Position numbers and translations under genes: made by a program. From Theocolax elegans (lineage: Eukaryota; Arthropoda; Insecta; Hymenoptera; Cerocephalidae), in the NCBI GenBank assembly GCA_026168455.1, contig CM047431.1, positions 57,742,910-57,806,909 of the forward strand: 64,000 nt of DNA, written 5' to 3'. Positions 52,633 through 64,000 of this stretch are shown here, piece after piece. Under the pieces are notes generated by a model. That model saw only the letters and a program-made list of their open reading frames with translations. It made no database searches and was not told the origin of the DNA. Every line of letters starts with the position of its first letter. Position 1 is the stretch's first letter.

Positions 52633-54896
52633 AACGACCCGATGAAAATGTACTAATTCGTTGTGTCAAGGTTCCCACCTGACCGAAGAATCGGCCCCTT
52701 CGCTTCCCAAACAATTCCTCCGACATCGTTTACTTGTTTTCAATTGCTAAATTTTCTTTCCTCTTTGAATATACAAACTCACAAACTTACACACATTCAC
52801 ACACACACACGCAAATATGACTAAAGAACAAAGAAAATTCTTCAATTTCTGAGGTTTTATTTATATTAGTTCAATTATTTTATTACGATGAATCCATCAC
52901 GACTTAAAGATTAAGTAGATTCATTTAGTCTTATGGTTAGTTAGCTTTAAAAGAAAAATAAAAAAATTATAATATCGCGATCGACTGTGTTTAGAATTGC
53001 GCTTTGTGATAACGAATTTAGAATATTTATACATGTGACTATCTGTTATAAATGCTATTTATCGTTTAGAAATGTCATCAAAATTTGTTCTCTAAAGAAA
53101 TTAGAACTTTGCAAAGCATTTCTTTTAAATGAGATTGGTATAAAACATTTTCAACAAAATTATATTTTCAACTAATAACATTACTCTTATGTTTATTCTC
53201 TAAAAATATAAACATATATATATGTATCAGTCGAATTTTGTCATTAACGCATTAACATATAGAAAAGAGATAGATAGATTATGAATAATTTTCTTCGTAA
53301 AAATGTTTTGCAATTGACGTAGAATCTGTTACATTACATTTTCTTACCTGCGAGCGAGTGTAAAATCTTAAACCATCTCGCATTTCACTGTATACTCTGT
53401 AACGACGATTCACTGATTTCTGAAATTTAGATATCTATTTTGATAGATGGTACGGAAGGACAAATACCGTCTACAAACTCGGAACTGAAAGTGTAAGGTG
53501 TATTCGTTTATACAAATACAAGTTTAACAGATGCTCGGTAAGCCATTTGATAGGAAGAAAGAAATTTTGATCCAAAAGTTAAGAAAAATGACTATTAAAC
53601 TTTTTCTTAGGCTTTTGAGGCACCTATTAGTTTTTAAGATTAATTATTCAATACGAGTCACAGACGTCACATCACGATTTCTTGGGATCGAGAATTTCCA
53701 AAAATCAAAAGGATGAAGAAATATTAATTAATAGAAGATCGATTTTTGGGATAAACAATTATGTCTACAATTATAAATTGCGAATATTTGTTGAAGTCGA
53801 AGGTGAAGAAAATTAATTTTATTTCGATATTATGATGTTCAGCTGTCGCAGCACAATGCACTAGTTTCTCGTGTTGATATTAACTTATTACTTTTAATTA
53901 AATTTAAATACAACTGCATAGGTGTTCTAATGTGTATTTTACATTAGTTAAAATAATACAAAATATATTAACTTGTATTTATTTGACTAATGTCAATTTA
54001 TACAATTAATTGATTTGTAACAATTTTTTGCTCTTCTTTTCCGTTGTTTCTGTTAATTATTTATAATTAAAATATCTACCTATGAATTTTGTATGTATTA
54101 CTAGGAATTAAATATGAAAACAGCAATGTAGATTTTAGAATTCTTACAGTAATTTATTACATTAAGTACCTTTATTTAAAATTTGATTTAACTGAACTTG
54201 AAACAATGATTAATTATACTATATATTAAGGAATATTTTTTACAATAAAATAGAGCTGGACACCATAAAATCACATCACTTAGACCAGAGTTTTGGAGCG
54301 TACTAATAATTTTTAATGAAATTTGTATTATATGTAATTAAATAAATTATTTTAAATTTGTAGAAATTTTTTTTAAATCTATCAAAAGTACTTTTTCTAA
54401 TCATTTACATAACAAGCAGGATGTGTAGTTATAGTACTATACTGTAAATTTTAAGGTAGTTTCATAAAATTAATAAACAAACATTTTGAACTCTAAAACT
54501 TTGGTTAATATTGAAATTGTATAATTTATCTGCGCATGTACACTTGAATAATCAATTCACCTGATACTGTATATTAACTAATTATTAAATTAAGATTGAC
54601 TTCCGAGATTTTCATTCGACGTTGATTTTTTTATATATGTATGTACACCGAAAGAAACAGCGGTCAACGAAGATTTCGGAACTGCGGGCACGGATCCTTT
54701 GTGAGAAAAATAATAATGTAAAAATGGCCTCTCCAAAGTTCAAGACCAGAGGCGTCGTGTTTTTGCAAAAGTCAACTGTTGCATGCAGCGGTAGTGTCAT
54801 TCAATATAATTAAATAAAATGATCTTATAAAATTATTGAAGTAGTCTTTTTTTACCATAAATTATTTTTGTTATTCTATTAATTTATAAGTATATT
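52633..54896. other. Convergent intergenic region between the DCUN1D gene and FRG1
   Basis: The first part is probably DCUN1D 3' UTR. Two unexplained non-AT-rich islands occur: a minus-strand exon-like 72-base segment (53348-53419) and a plus-strand small frame near 54726-54812. Otherwise nothing is supported. Confidence 0.45.
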
Positions 54897-56150
54897 TTAT
54901 TTACAATATCTGTCAGCTTTCATTTTACTCCGTCTGTCAAGCATAGTTTCATGGAAACTTCCATCTTCTTTTGCTCTTTTTAGCTCTGTAATTTTATCTT
55001 TACTGATTCTTAATTTTTTATCTTGAAACTTTTGGAATTTTCGTCTGCAAATTTCCGTCAAATATATATATATTATTTTTTACAGAGTCACTAGATATCA
55101 TTCTTTTTAAAATAACGTTTTTATTTGATATACTTACACATAATTAACTTCAACTTCTTGTATAGTACCTTGTTCTTCTTTTGGAACATCCTTGGTGGGA
55201 TCATCCACTTGCTGAATCATACTTCTTATGTTTACATATTCATTTGGTCCAGCAGTTGATTTCATGCATACAATATCATCGTCATCGGAAACGGATATAA
55301 AGCATCCTGTATTACCTAAAATTGCTAATTTGCCATCCTAGAAGATATAAATTTATGTATAATATACTTTCATTATTATAAAATTTTCTAAAATTATATG
55401 AACTTTATTCAATTAAATGTATAATAAGTATCATACTTGAAAGATTGGTTCCCATTGCTCCATTGCACCTACAGCATCGCTTCTACCTACTACCAATCCT
55501 TTCTTATCGACTCCAATATATTTTCCATAACCAGACTTTAAAGCAACTTTTGTATCATTCACAGGAAAGGCCGTTAAAATTTCCTCTGGCTCGGGTCCTT
55601 CACCTTCACTGTGTGGTGCTCCAAGAGTAAATAAACCATTATCTAATGCTTTCATATATGTCAAGTTACCAAATTCAATGGTAACAGTCCCAGTAATTTC
55701 CGAAATACACAAAGTTTTCCACCAACCACCTGTAAGAATACATTTTTATTACTGTTAACACTGCATGACATAACAATTATTTTAAAATCATTAACTATCA
55801 CTTGTACAAAAATAAGTACATCTTAACTTGAAGTATGTGCGGAATATATATTAAATGTATAATGTACAAGTAACAATCAGCATACTATAAACAAAAATAT
55901 ATAGTATTGTAGGTTATATATAATAATTTTACCATGTTTAATAGTATCTTCGTCTCTCTCATTACTGACTTGTTCGTCTTTACCCTGTTTCTTATGTTTT
56001 CTCTTTCTCGATCTAACAACAATTAAGCAATAAATAAATTAATAGACAAATCTTTTATTACATTATTTATTTTACCACTATATAAATTTACTTGTGCTTC
56101 TCTCCTTTGAGGACTAATTTTTTGGTTCTTACTTTATCGTACTCTGACAT
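54897..56150 (-). CDS. FRG1: FRG1 protein homologue
   Basis: Nuclear, spliceosome-associated and actin-bundling protein with a fascin-like beta-trefoil. Five exons on the minus strand are 56150-56092, 56012-55933, 55729-55437, 55337-55138 and 55044-54897, totalling 780 bases or 259 residues; the human protein has 258. The N-terminus [18 protein letters not shown] leads into a lysine-rich nuclear-localisation stretch ([10 protein letters not shown]). The core has [20 protein letters not shown], then [42 protein letters not shown] and [11 protein letters not shown]. The C-terminus has [33 protein letters not shown] and then the stop. No residues of the family core are missing. It starts toward the large inverted-repeat element on its right and converges with DCUN1D on its left. 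Confidence 0.97.
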
Positions 56151-56879
56151 TTTAATCTAATTGATTAATTTCGATTTTAACGAACGATAATCCTACACCA
56201 TTTAATTTTCTCTCCGGCAAAATAAACACTATCCAATTTATGGTGTGTTACGATTCAACTAAAAGTCTGTTTACAAAAGTGACAACTGTGCTTCATTATA
56301 CAAATGGGTGCATACAAATTGAGTTAACTAAGAAAAAGATTTGATATAAACATACAGCACAATTTTCTTTACTATTTATTTCGTGGAAAATTAAATAAGA
56401 ATATTTTTACCCTATCCATAATAATTTATTAATTTTAAACAAAACTTAAAAAAAATAAATATGTGTTTGTTGCGAATGTACGTTTGACTGCGACCAATGC
56501 TGCTCCCCCACACGGCTTCGCGGAGAAACTATTTCAATGATTTGTATTTTATATATTATTATTAGTCCAGTGAAAATAGGTCTGAAATCGACTTGTCACA
56601 GAAATGGCTGAATTTTTGATATTTGGTAAATCGAGGTCGGAGAAAATGATTCTGAAATTTGCAGCTTCCTAGGTCCAGGGGTTCTATGCGAAATAAGCGT
56701 TTAAAAGTTATTTTAAATTATATCTCAATAACCGTTGGGTCTACAGCAAAACGACTAGTGCCAAATGAAAGAACGTAAAATTTACCATCGGAAACGATTT
56801 TTTATTCGATTTTTGTAAGTGTAAAATTTTGAAATAATAAAAGAAAAAGGCATAAAATTCATCCGAATAAGGAGTAGTG

Positions 56880-57060
56880 GGGAAGCGCAGACGACATGGC
56901 CGCCGCTCCCCCCACCCGTGGCTCTAAGCGCAATACGAGCGAGGCAACTTTGATTGTTTCGTGTTACCTCACGGGCAACGTCGAGAATTTTTTTGGGCGC
57001 TTTAAATACTGCAAGTGTAAACATAGCGGCAGGATTTGGATAAATGGGCATTTTTATATT
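56880..57060. other. GC-rich block inside left arm (mirror at 61290-61470)
   Basis: This block contrasts with its AT-rich surroundings and is open in both directions: plus MAAAPPTRGSKRNTSEA and minus MPIYPNPAAMFTLAVF. It has no recognised family and no splice context. A captured host fragment is possible. Coding function is not supported. Confidence 0.4.
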
Positions 57061-57696
57061 TTATGCAGTGTCAACTTATTAGAAAGATGTTTTCCTCTAT
57101 ACAAAATCAATTATGTTTTTCTTATATGTTTCTCGATTATAGTGTATTACTATAGTATGGAAAAATTTGAGTAATTTCTAATATTTAATTACTTAAAACA
57201 AATTTTTAATAACACCCATTACTAATCCCAATTATTAAATGTTGCCTGTTAAAGGTATGTAATACCCAAATTTTAGAGATCTATATAACTTAGGAAATCC
57301 CAAAAATTTTAAAACCTAATTTATATAAGAATAAATCTGAAAAGAATCATAGATACTGCACAAAACAATTGAATAGCGTGATAGAGAGATTTTTAAGAAA
57401 TAATTAATTATCAATTAATTATACGTAGATAACCATTTTTGGTCGGTAATATATAGCTTATTCACGGCTGCCTAAAAATCTCGCTGGTTTATCAATAAAA
57501 AAATTTGAAAAAATTCACAGTATATCTTCAAAGGAAACACAACATTGTTACAGAAATTTTTTTTCGATCAATTGAAGTTCTTCTTTAATAAAAATAAATC
57601 ATTTTTCTGTTTGTTTTGAGTTCACATCCCCTTAATGTGCAATGCAACGTTTTTTTTATTGAAATAATTTTGCAAATTAATATACAAATAATTTAT

Positions 57697-60653
57697 ATAT
57701 ATATTGTATAATATATTGTAGTGTACAGAAATGTATTGAAAGTAATTAATTAAAAGTAAAATTTTTCGGTTTGTTAAAAACATTAGCAATATATTTTAAG
57801 CTGTTTATAGAGTTTATATAGCATAAGGTTTTCTTTTTTTCAATTTCCTAATATGGGAAAAATTTTTTTTTGGTAAAATATATATTTGTTGTCGTTTAAT
57901 ATCATTTTCAGATTCATAAAAACTTTATTTTTGAAATTTTTACATGTTATTAATCATGCTAAATGTATATACTTTACAGAAATTAAAAAAAACCTCTCCT
58001 CTTGATTATGATTTTTAAATGTATTAGTTTCAAGTTATTTTAAAAAAATGATTAACTTTGAAACTAATCATTGGAATAAGTAACGAGAGTTGGGCAAGCA
58101 CTCGTCCGCAAGTTTACGTCGAATAATTTACAAGAATAAAATTAAAATTGCTACATAAAAATAAAAAGAAATAAAACGATGTTTAAGCCTGAAAGCAATT
58201 TCACAAAATATTCGACGAAAAGTATTCAACAAATACTTTTTGTAATTTGTCGGATACTTTTCGTCGAATAGTGGTATTTGATAAGAAGTATTCAACGAAT
58301 CCTTTGAATTAAATACTTTTATTTTATTTCTTCTATCAATCGAATATAAATCTATTTTCAAAACAAAAATGTTCAATACTTGGTTTTAATTGAAAAAAGA
58401 TTTTTTGTTTGATTAAAAAAAAACTAATGGGTCAAATATTGTTAAAAAAATTCATAGTAATGGAACATAATAAGGTCTAAATTATGTAAAAAATACAGAA
58501 CATCGAATGGCACTTGAAGAAATATTATAATTTAAAAGGCTTTTTGAAAATTTTTATTTTGTGTTGAAGTATTTGCTAAATGTTAATATCTAAATGCTAT
58601 GTACTTTTTAGTACATTATTCTTGGAAAATGCATTAACCTGCATAGAAAAGATGAACTTTGAAATTAGATGATTAATACTTTTTATTTTTTTAAATCATG
58701 TTATTCCAATTTATTATATTGTCAAAAATATTTTAGAAATTTTTTTAATTAATAATAATTTTACATCTCTAATTAGTGTAAGACATAAATAATTTTAAAT
58801 AAGCTGGATAAATTAAATTTTATTTAGAAGACAATTACAGCTACATTAGTCAGTAATTCCAATTCTTATAGAAACAGCCTACTTTGATGTTTCGTTTATC
58901 ATTTTTTGCATCGATGAGTATTTTATGAGTATTTTTTCATGAATATTTTATTTTGTTGCAAAATATATTTTTATATCTAAAAATATGGTACCATTATGTT
59001 TTTTATATCTAAGAGCAATATTTTTCAAAATTTTCTTACGTTTAAATCAGATATATCTTTTTTCTTTGATCGTGGTTGTAATTTTGAACTCTTATTCTAA
59101 AATAATTTAAAATTTTTCGTTAAAAAATAGACAGCCTAATTTATTTTTTGACTGATAACATGCGAAAGCCATTGAAAACTCACTAAAAACTCACGACTTT
59201 TCGAAGTTGATCGACTAACAAAAGATAAATATACTAAATAAAAGTATACACAATTTTATATTTTATCATACTTTTATATGTATGTTTTCAATTTTGAGCC
59301 AAATAATGGTTTTGACTAATATCAAACTCCTCAATTTCTAACTAAGGAGCAATCTTAGGTTCTTAATACCTATAACTATAAAGTGTATAATTATTTACAC
59401 TTAAAATTAATGTCCGCATTTTGTTACTTACCGAAAAAAATTATCTTTACAGTTTTTAACTAAAGTATAAAATCGAATATTCACATTTATTTTACAAGCA
59501 TTTTAATATTTTCACTAATTAGAAGTGCAATCATTACATATTAAGTCTTTCAAATCATCATAATTTATTTAACACTTTAAGAATTAAGTATAATTTTTCA
59601 TTTAAAAGTATAATTACAGATATTTAAGCTTTTCAAAAATGTAATTTTATGCCTTATTTCATCTAAAGTGTAACTTTGCCAATATACACTCATTATACCG
59701 ACAATATTTAACATTATATGATTTAAATTCTGGCTTTTTATAAATTTTACTGCTGTACATTATTATTTACAACTTATTTTTCTCCATCCTCTGCCTATTA
59801 CAAATCTTTGTCTCTCATACTAAATCTTTCTACTCTGCACCTTTAATATATATTTATACTATTCCTAATTATTTATTCAATATATTTTCTGTATAGAGTG
59901 AATGTTAGTGCAAAGTGATGCTTAATAAAATCGGTCACTTATACTTGTTTTTATCATATTAACGTGTAATTATAGAAAGAATATCACAACATTAACATGA
60001 TTATATTAATTTAAAATTTATATAACACGTTAAATCTAAAGTTGATCATTATTTAAGGACATTTCGGACTCAAACATGGATCTATTATACCCTTTATAAC
60101 CCAAAAGATTTGTTCAAAAAGTTATTTAAAACTTTAAAAACATTCACCATGAGAGTTTTAAACATTTGGAAGTGCCTTACGATTCGATTTTTAATAAGAA
60201 ATAATTCCTTTTTAATTGTAATCGAATAAGCAATGTTGTATCGATAATTAATTGGAAAAAATGGCAATATTTTCAACCCAAATATCATACTGAAATTCTT
60301 AACCAAATATTTTGACAAAATTCATGACCATTTTTTAAAAATTGATTCCCATTACCTTAAGAAAAATTAAGAACATTGTTATTTTAAAGACCGAAACCAC
60401 TGAACACAAAACTTTAATAAAATATTTTGTATCATTACAAGGTAACTATTTATAATTCTTTAGAAAGGTATGTCCAAATGCATTATCACAAAAAGCATTT
60501 ATTATCTTTGAGCTAATTAATAATGCTAATTGCTAAAAGGAGTTAATTATATTTTAACAAAAATCATCTTTTTAAATAATACCACGTATATAGCTGCAAA
60601 TCAAACTTGTATAAGGCATAATATTTATAAGTTTTACAAAAAATCAAAATATG
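57697..60653. other. AT-rich spacer of the 5.2-kb element
   Basis: No coding frame above background is present. A short perfect hairpin (17-bp stem TATTCGACGAAAAGTAT at 58209-58225 with 58254-58270) is followed by a related GTATTCAACGAA copy. Nothing else was recognised. Confidence 0.6.
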
Positions 60654-61772
60654 ATAAATTATTTGTATATTAATTTGCAAAATTATTTCAATAAATAAAA
60701 ACGTTGCATTGCACATTAAGGGGATGTGAACTCAAAACAAACAGAAAAATGATTTATTTTTATTAAAGAAGAACTTCAATTGATCGAAAAAAAATTTCTG
60801 TAACAATGTTGTGTTTCCTTTGAAGATATACTGTGAATTTTTTCAAATTTTTTTATTGATAAACCAGCGAGATTTTTAGGCAGCCGTGAATAAGCTATAT
60901 ATTACCGACCAAAAATGGTTATCTACGTATAATTAATTGATAATTAATTATTTCTTAAAAATCTCTCTATCACGCTATTCAATTGTTTTGTGCAGTATCT
61001 ATGATTCTTTTCAGATTTATTCTTATATAAATTAGGTTTTAAAATTTTTGGGATTTCCTAAGTTATATAGATCTCTAAAATTTGGGTATTACATACCTTT
61101 AACAGGCAACATTTAATAATTGGGATTAGTAATGGGTGTTATTAAAAATTTGTTTTAAGTAATTAAATATTAGAAATTACTCAAATTTTTCCATACTATA
61201 GTAATACACTATAATCGAGAAACATATAAGAAAAACATAATTGATTTTGTATAGAGGAAAACATCTTTCTAATAAGTTGACACTGCATAAAATATAAAAA
61301 TGCCCATTTATCCAAATCCTGCCGCTATGTTTACACTTGCAGTATTTAAAGCGCCCAAAAAAATTCTCGACGTTGCCCGTGAGGTAACACGAAACAATCA
61401 AAGTTGCCTCGCTCGTATTGCGCTTAGAGCCACGGGTGGGGGGAGCGGCGGCCATGTCGTCTGCGCTTCCCCACTACTCCTTATTCGGATGAATTTTATG
61501 CCTTTTTCTTTTATTATTTCAAAATTTTACACTTACAAAAATCGAATAAAAAATCGTTTCCGATGGTAAATTTTACGTTCTTTCATTTGGCACTAGTCGT
61601 TTTGCTGTAGACCCAACGGTTATTGAGATATAATTTAAAATAACTTTTAAACGCTTATTTCGCATAGAACCCCTGGACCTAGGAAGCTGCAAATTTCAGA
61701 ATCATTTTCTCCGACCTCGATTTACCAAATATCAAAAATTCAGCCATTTCTGTGACAAGTCGATTTCAGACC

Positions 61773-63651
61773 TATAACAAAATAGCACCTATCCTAGCGA
61801 AAATATTAAAAATAAGACAACGTGAGAAACAGTAAAAAAATATTACTCAAGTTTTGTTAAATTATATTACTATTTTATATACATTTTTCTAATTTTCATC
61901 TAATAACTTTATTATTTTTATTTATCCAGATTTTACTAATTTGTATAGTAAAAGTTAAAAAAAAAATAAAAAAACTTATCATTTGCAAGAAAAAGTAGAG
62001 AAAAGTAATTGAACATAGGTACTTATGTAGGTAAGTAAACATAAAATGACATATGTAATGTGATATGTAAAAGAAAGTAAGACAAAGTATAAATAGAATG
62101 TAAATAAATGTTATAAATCATAAAAATGGTAGAAAAACAAAAAATGTCTAAAATCTGTTCATGCAGTTTTTAATTTTCACTATAAAATACTTAATACTAC
62201 AGAAACTTTTTTTCTTTGTTTTGAATTTTTTTTCGTAGGTAGTTCAAATAAATTTAAACTATATCACAAGATATTTTATTTAATTTATTGTTAAATAGTC
62301 ATTACTTGAAAGCACAGCTTTCTGTTTATATTCGGCAGTTATTAATTGACAAATTGTTTTTTACAAAATGCTTGCAAGGAACTATACTTGCAGTTTATTG
62401 AATAATGATAGTAATATGGGAAAAGGTAATTCTTTAATTTATTGAATAAATTATTACCAAATTTACATTACAATTTACATACACTTCACATTGAACGCTC
62501 TTTTTATAGTAAGATTTATATGTAATGAAACAAATAAATAAACTTACAATTGATTTATGATCAAATATAAAGTTGAGACAAAGAGTGTAATACTCATTTC
62601 TTTTCAGAAAAAATAACTAGTGCAAAGTAAATTTAACAAATTAAAATATTCAAGGTGGAGATATATTGATGTACATTGCATTGCAAATGGAAAAGGAAAC
62701 AATTAGTATTCTTTTGGACGTATGTGATAATGCCAGTATAAAAAAAATAATCAAGACAATATATCTCTACCAGGAACAATTGTCTTGGGGTAACAAATAG
62801 CGACTTTGATCTTGATACAGCCAGAAAACAATTATTCAGTTTATTTTATGCGTTGCATTCCTTATAAATGAGAAAATGATTCTAATAATAATTAACCATG
62901 ATTATTTACAGTAAAAGAGATAAATTGCACATTTCACTCTATAAATATTTTAAAACTATTTGAAGTACTCACAGTTGACTTTCTATCTTTGTATTGACTA
63001 TTTTAACTTAATATGACATTTGATGAAAAATAGGAATCTAAAATTTACAGACTACATTAGATAATATACAACACGTATGATGTTACAACATTGCTTTAAT
63101 TTGTAAAGTGTTGTTGAAAAAGTTAAACGATGAATAGATGTACCTTTTACATTAATTTGATCATGTTTTACTTTAACCGACGATGAAATAAATAGAAAAG
63201 AATGCAGTTGTTGGTATAAAAATAGTGCATAAAAACATTTCTAAACGCTGTATGGTACTATAAATACAAAACGAGTTTGGTACAACTCGTATAAAAATTA
63301 TATTAGAAACACATAAAAAAAGTAAATAATAAATAATTGCTATTAAAATTTGAAATGAATAAAAGTCACTAATTGCAAAGTTATATATATGAGTATATTA
63401 TGAGATTAAAAATGTGTATGAGAGAATAAATAAAAAATAAAATCAATTGAAATGTAAAGATAAAATATTTTGATATACACGTATTATCTTTGCGTAAAGA
63501 AAAGTACGAAAAATATTGTTCGATAAAATCAACATTTTAGTCATTTTTTTATCAAAGTTTCAATACTGACTATATCCTTAAATAAATAAAAAACACTATA
63601 TAAATAGTTAATAGTAATTGTACGAGAATCCAAAGATCGATTGGGATTAAA
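61773..63651. other. AT-rich intergenic DNA left of the UGT gene
   Basis: No gene is supported. A small inverted repeat (GGTGGAGATATATTG at about 62655 with CAATATATCTCTACC ending at about 62771) could be a tiny MITE. The right end is probably UGT 3' UTR on the minus strand. Confidence 0.45.
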
Positions 63652-64000
63652 TCAACGATTCTTTTTAGATTTCAAGTGAATCGATTTAGCGGGAAAGCAA
63701 ATGTTAAGAATCTTGATGAGGAAGATTTTGAGAAGATAATACGCCAAGACGAAAATTAATAAGATAAATCCGTAGACGTCTAAGAGATGAACTTGCCACC
63801 AAGGCATATCGACGATAGGTGATCTCAAAGCATGTTTACCGTGCCGAGAAATATATTCGATCCAAAATATCGCTGTATCCATTGGCTTCAATGGTCGATC
63901 GACGAAGAGCTTCGATAATTTCGTCGTTTTCTCCCTATACGCATGATTAATCAATCCATTATTTAATTGTGAAAGTGATAAAAAAGAAAAATAGAATAAA
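63652..64000 (-). CDS. UDP-glycosyltransferase, C-terminal exon (partial)
   Basis: Membrane-bound ER enzyme that conjugates sugars from UDP donors to lipophilic compounds. Only the end is in the window: YREKTTKLSKLFVDRPLKPM, then DTAIFWIEYISRHGKHALRS, then a single C-terminal membrane helix (about YGFILLIFVLAYYLLKIFLI) and a lysine-rich cytosolic tail KSIHLKSKKNR. These match the insect UGT C-terminal architecture. The frame stays open to the window edge. Either the exon continues past 64000 or it begins at the only usable acceptor (CGTATAG, minus strand, about 63935). The UDP-binding signature and catalytic domain lie outside the window. Confidence 0.87.
   Translation of the reverse strand, partial: LFYFSFLSLSQLNNGLINHAYREKTTKLSKLFVDRPLKPMDTAIFWIEYISRHGKHALRSPIVDMPWWQVHLLDVYGFILLIFVLAYYLLKIFLIKILNICFPAKSIHLKSKKNR

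Larger units (their letters stand above)
56579..61772. mobile_element. 5.2-kb TA-flanked element with about 1.12-kb inverted arms
   Basis: Left arm about 56579-57696 and right arm about 60654-61772 are reverse complements with almost no differences; the only one noticed is an A/T change plus one-base indel in a T-rich run near 57653 and 60700. The tips are GGTCTGAAATCGACTTGTCA and its complement, each abutting TA (56577-56578 and 61773-61774). The 2.96-kb spacer is extremely AT-rich and non-coding. Each arm carries the same 89- and 92-codon overlapping antisense frames inside a GC-rich block (56880-57060 and 61290-61470). The arms also contain a TTAA-bounded segment (60715-61101 and its mirror) related to the 45863 repeat. 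No transposase is visible. Superfamily assignment is inferred from the TA flanks. Confidence 0.85.

Noticed and set aside
56782..57174. Overlapping 89- and 92-codon frames in the repeat arms as genes
   Set aside because: They are identical in both arms by duplication, antisense to each other, and lack any family match or splice signals.

Overview
The window is AT-rich nuclear DNA from an insect. Intron-rich genes with short AT-rich introns, arthropod-type orthologues (iRhom, an hnRNP A/Hrb protein, a UGT) and many foldback repeats fit Hymenoptera best. The order is inferred from general protein resemblance, and no species is claimed. I rebuilt exons by hand from splice sites, codon phase and protein families. 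Seven complete or near-complete conserved genes have exon lengths that sum to an intact frame.

Layout: 1-4296 is intron or upstream DNA of iRhom and holds a 1.08 kb foldback repeat. The 3' part of an inactive rhomboid (iRhom) gene lies at 4297-7121 (+). A long purine-rich, microsatellite-rich tract follows. A three-exon Tctex1 dynein light chain gene lies at 18546-15235 (-); it is nearly invisible as open reading frames because its exons are short. eIF3b occupies 20424-25686 (+) and converges on a secreted protein of unknown function at 29661-26194 (-). A chromoshadow-only HP1-like gene at 33576-33249 (-) is spliced through a GC-AG intron. It is divergent from an hnRNP A1-type gene at 35448-39117 (+). 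The proteasome lid subunit PSMD6/Rpn7 is at 43737-45524 (+). A DCUN1D4/5-type cullin neddylation factor is at 47975-52632 (+), with a second internal promoter. FRG1 is at 56150-54897 (-). A 5.2 kb element with about 1.12 kb near-identical inverted arms spans 56579-61772. The 3' end of a UDP-glycosyltransferase enters at 64000-63652 (-).

Most genes are housekeeping: translation initiation (eIF3b), protein turnover (PSMD6; DCUN1D, which neddylates cullins), RNA processing (hnRNP A, FRG1) and chromatin (HP1-like). They are not an operon. Neighbours share divergent or convergent intergenic space.

The repeat content stands out. At least eight inverted-repeat (foldback/MITE-like) elements sit in introns and intergenic DNA. 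They fall into TA-flanked long-TIR and TTAA-flanked classes, with shared internal modules and one probable nesting. No transposase gene is visible, so all appear non-autonomous.
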